From contig JAGYJY010000013.1 of NCBI GenBank assembly GCA_018401745.1, positions 1 through 64,000 of the forward strand: a DNA stretch of 64,000 bases, given 5' to 3'. A program made the translations under genes and the position numbers. The DNA is from Pirellulales bacterium (lineage in GTDB: Bacteria; Planctomycetota; Planctomycetia; Pirellulales; UBA1268). The number at the start of each line of letters is the position of its first letter. The first letter of the stretch is position 1. This document shows, one piece after another, positions 57,101 through 64,000 of this stretch. The notes beneath the pieces are model-generated. The model made no database searches and was not told the DNA's origin. It was given only the letters and a program-made list of their open reading frames with translations.

Positions 57101-58315
57101 GGAGGAACGACCGGCGGGAACGGCACGATCGACGTCGCCCTCGCAGCCAATGCTGAGAGCTACGCCTGGGAAAGCGAGCTGCCGGCCATGCCAGAGATTC
57201 AGCTGGTGGCAGCGGCGAGCCCGCAGTCCGTCGAGCGGTGGTCACTGATCACGTCGCCTGTGTGGAACGTCGCGCTGACGGGCGCGGGGCCAGTCTACGA
57301 AGCCGACGCTGCCGAGCTGATTCCCGTTTGGTATCCCTGGCCGGGCGAGGAGGTCACGCTGGCGTTTGCCAGGCCCCAGGCCCTCGATGGCAAATCGCTC
57401 ACCATTCGTGGCCTCAGCCGCACCGACGAGTTTGGAGCACGGCGGCGGAGCTCATCGATCGACCTGCGGCTTGAGTCGAGCCTGGGGGGCGAGTTTTTCG
57501 TGGGTTTGCCTGAAACAGCGACGGTTCGGGCGGTGGAACTGGAGGGCAGATCGCTGCCAGTGCGGCGGGAGGCGGGCCGCGTGCTGGTGGGGCTGCAGCC
57601 GGGCAGGCAACAGCTGACGCTCGCCTGGACAACAGACGAACCGCTCGCCCGTCGGACAACCTTCGATCCGGTCGAGCTGCCTGTTGAGGCCGCGAATGTC
57701 ACCAGCCAGATGCGGCTGCCTGAGTCGCGATGGATTCTTTGGGCGAACGGCCCCCTGCGAGGGCCGGCGGTACGGTTTTGGGCGGTGCTGGCCCTGGCAG
57801 TGGTGCTTGCTGGTGGGCTGAGTCGGCCGCAGCTGTCGCCACTGAAGTTTCACGAGTGGCTCTTGCTGCTGATTGGGCTCACGCAGATCTCCGTGATTCC
57901 CGCGGCTGCGGTGGTGGGCTGGCTCTACCTGCTCGCCTGGCGGGGCCAGAAAGATCCGCAGGGCTTCGGCTGGTTCAGCTTCGACGTGCTGCAGCTGTTC
58001 CTGGTCGTTCTCACCATCGGGTCGCTGGTCACGCTGGTGGTCGTCGTCAGCCGTGGGCTTCTCGGCACGCCGGAGATGTTCATCACCGGCAACGGCTCGG
58101 CTGGCAGCCAGCTGATCTGGTTCAGCCCTGCGGAGGGCAGCGAGCTGGGGCAGCCCTGGGCCCTGTCGATCTCGATCTGGTACTACCGACTGCTGATGCT
58201 CCTGTGGGGGCTGTGGCTGGCCAACGCCGTCATCCGCTGGCTGCTGGCTGGCTGGCGGCAGTTCACAGCCGGGGCTGCGTGGCGGTGGCGAAGCCGGATC
58301 GCGAAGGAGCCTTGA
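54160..58315 (+). CDS. Very large membrane protein of unknown function (one frameshift)
   Basis: A signal peptide (WRLVLLLPLASGLIGSVGQA) and ~80 residues lie in one frame ending at 54450; the rest (LPGSAETWPTSVTLDGEP onward) is in the next frame to 58315. The frame changes between 54413 and 54450, consistent with a single extra base; the joined protein has about 1384 aa. A beta-rich N-terminal region is followed by five or six membrane helices (LLDLFLLLVFSLAVF, GLVAFLAFGLAYH, FTWLFLLAPVALLAVV), a second large beta-rich domain, and four or five C-terminal helices. The two halves look architecturally similar, perhaps an internal duplication. No catalytic motif. Starts 110 bp after the DUF1552 gene. 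Confidence 0.75.
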
Positions 58316-58377
58316 GGGGGACGCGGGCAGCTCCGGCGGTATACTCGCCGCACGAGAAGGACGAGGCAGGAGCATCG

Positions 58378-59448
58378 ATGATCGGAAACAGGGGCTGGAT
58401 ACCGAAGGGCCTATGGGGCCTTGCGGGAAGGGTCGCGGCGGTCAGCTGGCTGGCTGGGTGGGCCGCAGGGCTGCCGATCGCGAAGGCCGACGAAACGGGC
58501 ATGCGGGTGGCGACCGCGCGAGCCAGCGAGATCGATCCGCGAGCTGCCGAGCATCCCGAGATCGGCTTTGTGTTTGCGAGCGATGGCAAGCCGCAGGATC
58601 TGCAGCACGCGATGGTCGACCTCGATGCTCCGCTGCGAGGCCAGCTGGTCGTCTGGCTGATGGCCTCCAACGAACAGCTCTTTGAGCGGCTGGCGAGCTA
58701 CGGCTACCACGTCGTCCAGCCGCACTACGCCAGGGCCTGGTTTGGCATCGTCAAGCCGACCGACCGGCTTGCCCGGGGGCTTGTGCGGCTTGAGGCGGCG
58801 ACGGGGCGGGACGTCAGCCCGCAGGTGGAGATTCCCTTTGCTGACGGCATGGCGGAGCGGACGCACCAGTTTGTGCGATGGCTCTCACAAGAACAGCCGG
58901 ATGCCCGCTGGGAGCAGTTTCTCGCAAGCGACGACGCTGGTATCGACTGGACGAAGGTGATCGTGGCCGGGGCATCTCACGGCTCGACGACCGCCGCCCG
59001 GTTTGCCAAGGAGGTCGAAGTGGCCCGGGTGGTGATGCTCTGCGGACCCCGGGATCAGGAGCAAGACTGGCAGTCGCTCCCCTCGGCCACGCCGCCGGAG
59101 CGGTTTTTTGGCTTTTCGCACGTGCTCGATGGCGGCTGGACCGGCGACCACTACTGCCGCTCCTGGGAGCTGCTGGGGCTTGCGGCGTTTGGGCCGATCG
59201 TAGACGTCGACGGCCTGCGGCCGCCCTATGGCAACAGCCGCCGGCTGGTGTCGGCTGCCGATGTCGGTGGCGATGCTGGCCGGGCCCACTCGGCTGTTTC
59301 GCCCGGCCGGGCTTCGCCTCGCGATGCGGATGGCCGACTGCTCTACGAGCCTGTCTGGGAATACCTCTTCACCCACCCGGTGGATCAGGTTGGCAGCCCA
59401 GTCGCTGCTGATCCAGACTGTGAGCATCAGCACCCGCTCGGCTCGTGA
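58378..59448 (+). CDS. Secreted alpha/beta-hydrolase-like protein
   Basis: 356 aa from the ATG at 58378, with AGGAG ten bases upstream; the longer frame from 57730 overlaps the previous gene and is rejected. A hydrophobic N-terminal segment (AGRVAAVSWLAGWAAGLPIA) suggests export. The strand-turn-helix VIVAGASHGSTTAARF holds a GxSxG nucleophile elbow, and SHVLDGGWTGDHYC and FSHVLDGG may carry the acid and histidine. The cap region DLDAPLRGQLVVWLMASNEQ resembles BPSS1187-like proteins. Substrate unknown. Confidence 0.75.
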   Translation: MIGNRGWIPKGLWGLAGRVAAVSWLAGWAAGLPIAKADETGMRVATARASEIDPRAAEHPEIGFVFASDGKPQDLQHAMVDLDAPLRGQLVVWLMASNEQLFERLASYGYHVVQPHYARAWFGIVKPTDRLARGLVRLEAATGRDVSPQVEIPFADGMAERTHQFVRWLSQEQPDARWEQFLASDDAGIDWTKVIVAGASHGSTTAARFAKEVEVARVVMLCGPRDQEQDWQSLPSATPPERFFGFSHVLDGGWTGDHYCRSWELLGLAAFGPIVDVDGLRPPYGNSRRLVSAADVGGDAGRAHSAVSPGRASPRDADGRLLYEPVWEYLFTHPVDQVGSPVAADPDCEHQHPLGS

Positions 59449-59511
59449 GCGGCGGCGAGACCAGTCCTCTTCACAACAAACTTTTTGTGCCTCGCTTGGG
59501 AGGGAACCACG

Positions 59512-60456
59512 ATGACCACGACGACGATGCAAGAGCGGGCCGTCCGGCCTGCCCCCGGCTGGCTCATGCTCTTCGCGTGCCTTGTCTTGTTGGTGCTTAC
59601 GCCTTCTCTGATTGTTGTCGGCGCCGCGGCAGACTCGCCCATTCTTTTCATTCCCGGCATTCTCTGCGGGGTGGGCTTCCTTGTGAGCCTCTTCGGCTTT
59701 CAGGCGGTGCAGCCCAACGATGCCCGCGTCTTGCTGCTCTTTGGCGACTATGTGGGCACGATCCGCGAGAGCGGTTTCTTCTGGGTAAATCCCTTCTACA
59801 CAAAGAAGCGGATTTCGCTGCGGGTGCGAAACTTTGAGACGGGTTCGGTGACCACGCCGGAGGTCAAGGGAGCTGATGGCAAGGTGCTTTCGCACAAGAG
59901 CCGTTCGGCAGGCCGGCCCTCAAAGGTCAACGACCGCGACGGCAACCCGATCGAGATCTCGGCAGTGATCGTCTGGAAGGTGGTCAACACTGCCGAGGCG
60001 CTCTTTGAGGTCGACGACTACGAAGACTTTGTCGCCGTGCAGAGCGAAGCGGCCCTGCGAAGCCTCGCCTCCAGGCATCCCTACGACAGCGAGGACCATG
60101 AGACCTCGCTGCGAGGCAGCACGACGGAAGTCAGCGAGCAGCTGCAGGAAGATGTGCAGGAGCGGCTCGACACGGCGGGCGTGGAGGTGATCGAGACACG
60201 GATCAGCCACCTGGCCTATGCCTCCGAAATCGCTGCGGCGATGCTGCAGCGGCAGCAGGCTCAGGCCGTGGTGGCGGCACGGATGAAGATTGTGGAAGGG
60301 GCTGTTGGCATGGTGCAGATGGCCCTTGAGCACCTCTCTCGCGACAACGTCGTGCAGCTCGACGACGACAAGCGGGCCTCGATGGTGGCCAATCTCCTTG
60401 TCGTGCTCTGCAGCGATCGACATGCCCAGCCCGTGGTCAACGCAGGACACTCATGA
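59512..60456 (+). CDS. SPFH/band 7 (stomatin-like) membrane protein
   Basis: 314 aa from the ATG at 59512 (GGGAGGG upstream); the frame opens at 59485. Two N-terminal hydrophobic segments ([36 protein letters not shown]) are followed by the SPFH domain ([37 protein letters not shown]) and a helical region ([19 protein letters not shown]) that oligomerises in this family. Flotillin-like scaffolds organise membrane domains and proteases. The stop overlaps the next start by 4 bp (ATGA). Confidence 0.92.
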   Translation: MTTTTMQERAVRPAPGWLMLFACLVLLVLTPSLIVVGAAADSPILFIPGILCGVGFLVSLFGFQAVQPNDARVLLLFGDYVGTIRESGFFWVNPFYTKKRISLRVRNFETGSVTTPEVKGADGKVLSHKSRSAGRPSKVNDRDGNPIEISAVIVWKVVNTAEALFEVDDYEDFVAVQSEAALRSLASRHPYDSEDHETSLRGSTTEVSEQLQEDVQERLDTAGVEVIETRISHLAYASEIAAAMLQRQQAQAVVAARMKIVEGAVGMVQMALEHLSRDNVVQLDDDKRASMVANLLVVLCSDRHAQPVVNAGHS

Positions 60457-60809
60457 GCACCACACCGAATGCAGCCGGACTGATGGCCAAAACCTGTGTG
60501 CCCTGCGAAGGGGGTGTGCCGAAGCTCTCGGCAGCCGAGGCGGAAGCCCACCTCGCTGCGACTCCGGCCTGGCGGCTGACGCACGACGGCCAGCGGATTC
60601 GGCGCGACTTCACACTGCCCGATTTCCGCTCAGCGATGCGGCTCTTCAACGACGTGGGAGCGCTCGCCGAGCGGGAGGGCCACCATCCCGATCTGCATCT
60701 GGAGAGCTACCGCAAGGCCTGGATCGAGATCCACACCCACGCGATCGGCGGCCTCTCCGAAAACGACTTCATCCTGGCCGCCAAGATCGACGCACTGGCG
60801 CCGGTCTAG
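60453..60809 (+). CDS. Pterin-4a-carbinolamine dehydratase
   Basis: 118 aa. Dehydrates 4a-hydroxytetrahydrobiopterin during pterin cofactor recycling. The active-site motif EGHHPDLHL (with the three conserved histidines counting the later THAIGG) and the flanking [18 protein letters not shown] are typical. It is coupled to the SPFH gene by a 4-bp overlap. Its TAG stop (60807-60809) lies in the terminator repeat. No aromatic amino-acid hydroxylase is nearby. Confidence 0.94.
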   Translation: MSTTPNAAGLMAKTCVPCEGGVPKLSAAEAEAHLAATPAWRLTHDGQRIRRDFTLPDFRSAMRLFNDVGALAEREGHHPDLHLESYRKAWIEIHTHAIGGLSENDFILAAKIDALAPV

Positions 60810-60931
60810 CAGGCTGTGGAAACAGTCTGTCGCCGCAGGATGCGGCGATCGGCAATCCCGAAAACCCTTGGTGTTTTTGGATGTTGCCCAAGTGGAAAAG
60901 GGCCAGGGATGGCCTTTTCCGCGGACAGCTA
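60806..60931. terminator. Bidirectional terminator repeat, full copy B
   Basis: 126 bp, closely similar to copy A. All four hairpins remain paired despite changes: hairpin 1 uses G-T wobbles (GCAGGCT/AGTCTGT), and the long last stem swaps an A-T pair for G-C (GTGGAAAAG/CTTTTCCGC). The left end gives the TAG of the pterin dehydratase; the right end (CTA at 60929-60931) gives the TAG of the minus-strand Gfo/Idh gene. Confidence 0.85.
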
Positions 60932-62395
60932 AATCTGAGAGAGCTCCGGGATCTCGAAGCCGGCGTTGTTGGGATCCTTGAGCAGGGCGTTGGCCGCCTC
61001 GGCGTGGTCGCCGGTGTGCCGCTCGGCGTCGGGATCGAAGGTGAGCATGGGGCCAACCCGGTAGTCGCTGCCGTTCTCGGGGATGCCCACGCCGTCCCGC
61101 ATGATCTCGTGCAGCTTGAGAAAGTGCTCGGCCACGTCAGGGGAGTCGCCGAAGCGGCAGGCCTTTTCGTTGAAGGGCACGTTTTCGCCAAGCCGGTAAG
61201 AGTTGTTCATCAGGTGGCCGAGCACGCAGCCATAGTGGGCATCAGAGGCATTGCCATTGGCCAGAGTCGGATCGCCTTCACGCACTGCGGTGATGAAGGC
61301 CTGCCAGTTGCCGCCGGGGGTGACCCGGCCCGGTTCGACGGCCAGGTCTTCAAACGAGTCGCTGCCGGGCCGGCGGATTTTGTAGCGGCCCTCGCCGACG
61401 ATCACGCTGCCATCCTCAAGGTAATACTCATTGGTGACCTGGTGCTGGTAGCCCTCGTAGTTCACGTTGCGAACATTGAAAAGCACCATCTGGCCGTTGG
61501 GATACTCGGCCATGGCAAACATCGTGTTGGGCGTTTCCCCCTGGTCATCCCAAGCAAAGCGGCCGCCGATCGCTGCCGCTTTGACAGGATGCGTCTGATC
61601 GTCGTCGATCGCCCAGCGAGCGACATCGAGCTGGTGCGTGCCCTGGTTGTTGAGGTCGCCATTGCCGGTCTTCCAGAACCAGTGCCAGTTGTAGTGCACG
61701 AGGTTGGGGTTGTAGTGATCGAGCACGGCCGGGCCTTTCCAGAGATCCCAGTCGAGGTTGGCAGGGGCGTCGCCGTCGGGCTTGGTGCCGATCGATGCCC
61801 GTGGCTTGCAGCAGTAGCCATAGGCAATCTTGAGCCTCGGCAGGGTGCCATCTTTGAGCGCGGCATGAAGCCCTGCGATCCCCGCATCACTCCGTCGCTG
61901 CGTGCCATGCTGCACGACCACGCCGTATTTTTTGGCAGCCTCCAGGGCAATGCGGCCTTCCACCACGTCGTGGCTCATCGGCTTCTCAACGTAGACATGC
62001 TTGCCGGCCTGGGCTCCCCAGATCGTCATCAGGGAGTGCCAGTGGTTTGGCGCGGCGATGGAGATCGCGTCGACGTTTTTGTCTTCAAGCACCTTGCGGA
62101 TGTCTTTCTCACCCTTGGTGGTGAGGGGGGCGTCGCCGGCCTTCTTGGCCAGCCCGGCGAGGGTGCGATCGAGCACCTGCTGATCAGGGTCGACGACGTA
62201 GGCGATCTCCACGTTGTCGAGGCCCATGAAGCCGCCCAGGTGCGACTGCCCACGGCCGTTGAGGCCGATCACGGCGATGCGAACCCGGTCGTTGGCTCCC
62301 AGGGCTCTGGCCGACGCGCGAGCCGCGGTCAGCAGGAGCGAGCCGGTGGCGGCGGAAGCAGCAAGAAAACGACGACGACTGGTGACGGCTGGCAT
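60929..62395 (-). CDS. Tat-exported Gfo/Idh/MocA-family oxidoreductase
   Basis: 488 aa from the ATG at 62395, preceded by GGGGAGGA; the frame opens at 62584. The twin-arginine signal SRRRFLAASAATGSLLL leads to the NAD site (IAVIGLNGRGQSHLGGF), NHWHSLMTIWGAQAGKHVYV and the catalytic EKPMSHDV. The C-terminal part has YNWHWFWKTGNGDLNNQG, a pattern shared with the 48-kb paralogue. Likely acts on a sugar or polyol outside the cytoplasm. Starts 94 bp downstream of the metal ATPase on the same strand. Its stop is in the terminator repeat. Confidence 0.92.
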   Translation of the reverse strand: MPAVTSRRRFLAASAATGSLLLTAARASARALGANDRVRIAVIGLNGRGQSHLGGFMGLDNVEIAYVVDPDQQVLDRTLAGLAKKAGDAPLTTKGEKDIRKVLEDKNVDAISIAAPNHWHSLMTIWGAQAGKHVYVEKPMSHDVVEGRIALEAAKKYGVVVQHGTQRRSDAGIAGLHAALKDGTLPRLKIAYGYCCKPRASIGTKPDGDAPANLDWDLWKGPAVLDHYNPNLVHYNWHWFWKTGNGDLNNQGTHQLDVARWAIDDDQTHPVKAAAIGGRFAWDDQGETPNTMFAMAEYPNGQMVLFNVRNVNYEGYQHQVTNEYYLEDGSVIVGEGRYKIRRPGSDSFEDLAVEPGRVTPGGNWQAFITAVREGDPTLANGNASDAHYGCVLGHLMNNSYRLGENVPFNEKACRFGDSPDVAEHFLKLHEIMRDGVGIPENGSDYRVGPMLTFDPDAERHTGDHAEAANALLKDPNNAGFEIPELSQI

Positions 62396-62489
62396 GGAAT
62401 CCTCCCCAAAAATAAAGACAGAACCCCCGCAGCATACCGAGGGGACAGAAACACATGCGAGGCCAGCAGCAAGGGAGCACCTGCGGGAG

Positions 62490-64000
62490 CTACCCGGCGT
62501 AGTCAGTGAGGCTGCCGGGCCGCCAGGAGACGCGGAGGGCGTTGGCGACCGCCACGAGGTCAATCGCTTCCTGAACCATGGCACCAGCAGCCGGCGGCAG
62601 GTAGCCCGCGGCGGCGAAGGCCATGCCGATCAGGCTCATGGCCATCCCGCCAATGGCTGTCTGGAGGGCGATGCTGCGAAAGCGGCGACCGATGTGGAGC
62701 AGTTCGTCGACCCGCTCGAGGGTCGTGTCCATGATCACCGCCCCAGAGGCTTCGCTGGTGACGTCGCTTGCCGCGCCCATCGCCACGCCGACAGTGGCAG
62801 CAGCCAGCGCCGGGGCGTCGTTGATGCCATCGCCAACAAAGAGCGTGGGGGCCGACGCGGTGGCCTCTTCCACGAGCCGCAGCTTTCCCTCGGGCTGGAT
62901 GCTTGCGTGGATCTCCTTGATCCCCACCGACTCAGCCAGCCAGCGGACTTCGCTTTCGCGATCGCCCGACACAATCATCACCCGCTCAAGCTTGTGATCC
63001 GGAGCAAGGTGCTGCACAAACAGCTTGCCGTCGGGCCGGGGCGTGTCGCGGAACCGCAGCACACCCGCGAGGCGGTCGTCAAAGAGCACCACACATTCCA
63101 GGCCTCCGGCCGTTGGTGGCAGTCCGGCAGCCTCGTCGGGAGCGGTGTCGGTCAGTTTTTTTCGGCTGGTGATGCTGACACGGCGGCTGGCTGTGCCACT
63201 GCCCCACGCCACTCGACCGGTGAGGCCCGCCCCTGGCTTTTCCGCAACGGCCTCGACAGTGCAGCCCGTCAGACCTCGCGAGCTCGCGGCCTCAAGAACG
63301 GCGGCTGCCAACGGGTGCTTGGAGTAGGCCTCGAGGCCGGCCGCAGCGGTGAGCACGGCGTCGGCATCATGATCACCGCAGGGAATCACGTCGGTGACCT
63401 GCGGCGATCCGTAGGTCAGAGTGCCTGTCTTGTCGAAGATGGCGATGCGGCAGGTATCGAGCCGTTCGAGAATGGCAGGGTCGCGGATCACAATCCCGCG
63501 TCTGGCGGCTAGCGAAATCGCCCCGATGATTGCCACCGGGATGCCGATCAACAGCGGGCAGGGGTGGCCACGACGAGCACCGCCAGAAACCGGGTTGGGC
63601 TGCCAGAGGCCCACCAGGCGGCAGCCGCGATCGCCACAGCCAACGGCGTGTAGAGCCCGCCGAGGATGTCTGCCATCCGCCGCAGCTTCGGCTTTGTCTG
63701 CTGGCTTTCAGCCAGCACCTGCATGATCTTCGCGTAGCGGCTATCACTCCCCACGCGGTCGCTGCGAATCTCCAGGACTGCCTGGCCATTGATCGCGCCG
63801 GAGAGCACTGCCGAGCCCGGCGCCTTGGCCATGTGGTAGGGCTCGCCAGTGAGGTAGCTTTCGTCCATCGAGCCGTGGCCGGCAACGACTGTGCCATCGA
63901 CAGGGCAGATCTCATGCGGCAAGACGGTGATCACATCGCCAACCGTGAGCTCTGCAAGCGGAAGATCGGTGAGGCCAGTCGATGTCTTGCGATGGGCGAC
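62490..64000 (-). CDS. Heavy-metal P1B-type ATPase (partial, one frameshift)
   Basis: The 5' end lies beyond the right edge: the frame is open to 64000 ([18 protein letters not shown]). Visible motifs are the actuator TGEP ([16 protein letters not shown]), the phosphorylation site [19 protein letters not shown] for the HP motif and [10 protein letters not shown] in the hinge. The metal-site CPx motif is broken by a frameshift: the frame reads VVATPARC and stops at 63548, while [12 protein letters not shown] continues in the next frame to 62490. Restoring one C in the run at 63561-63564 gives [20 protein letters not shown] motif points to Zn/Cd/Co or Cu export. Confidence 0.92.

Noticed and set aside
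60290..62509. 739-aa plus-strand frame
   Set aside because: Antisense to a clear Gfo/Idh gene and runs through the terminator repeat.
62214..63512. 432-aa plus-strand frame
   Set aside because: Antisense to the P-type ATPase with DKTGTLT and GDGIND motifs.
1..64000. CRISPR arrays, rRNA, tRNA, integrase or transposase genes
   Set aside because: None seen; the repeats present are structured intergenic elements without spacer-repeat regularity, and no mobile-element protein motif was found.

Overview
The window looks like a chromosomal piece of a planctomycete, most like the Pirellulales. The sequence is very GC-rich. It encodes families typical of that phylum: PSD-type secreted cytochromes (DUF1587/1595/1592/1588/1585) paired with a DUF1552 protein, a YTV-repeat surface protein, a secreted protein with a LEPR-type N-terminal motif, Tat-exported Gfo/Idh/MocA oxidoreductases, Cys-type sulfatases and a bacterial topoisomerase VI B subunit. 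I see no tRNA, rRNA, CRISPR array, phage gene or transposase gene.

Layout. 1-2.9 kb: apolipoprotein N-acyltransferase, a coiled-coil membrane protein and a 46-aa membrane protein. 3.4-4.9 kb (minus): a PQQ-propeller protein. 5-10.8 kb (plus): a 1318-aa unknown, a LipB-like protein lacking both catalytic residues, and lipoyl synthase. 10.8-15.9 kb (minus): argH, a HEAT-like secreted protein and a sigma-54 activator. 16-18.2 kb: a DinG-type helicase. 18.2-23.8 kb (minus): a double sulfatase, a secreted exo/endonuclease and a SET protein. 24.2-27.6 kb: the LEPR/FG-GAP secreted protein. 27.6-38.6 kb: glycogen synthase, small secreted proteins, a SpoU rRNA/tRNA methyltransferase, a POT transporter and Top6B. 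38.6-44.7 kb (minus): a MerR-TPR protein, the YTV protein and an mlaEFD lipid-transport operon. 44.8-60.8 kb: thiD, a copper monooxygenase/cytochrome fusion on the minus strand, then a plus-strand run of Gfo/Idh, PSD cytochrome, DUF1552, a large membrane protein, a hydrolase, an SPFH protein and pterin dehydratase. 60.9-64 kb (minus): a second Gfo/Idh and a heavy-metal P-type ATPase that runs off the edge.

The least ordinary content lies between genes. A 73-bp element that folds into a perfect four-way cloverleaf occurs three times, with invariant stems and variable loops; the third copy has its interior inverted relative to its flanks. A second family, about 126 bp with four hairpins, occurs twice in full. 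Each full copy lies exactly between two convergent genes and supplies the TAG stop codon of both, which suggests a bidirectional terminator module.

About ten genes, including lipA, argH, top6B and the metal ATPase, are interrupted by single-base frameshifts while both halves remain well conserved. I read most of these as assembly indels and annotate the joined genes, giving the break position in each entry.
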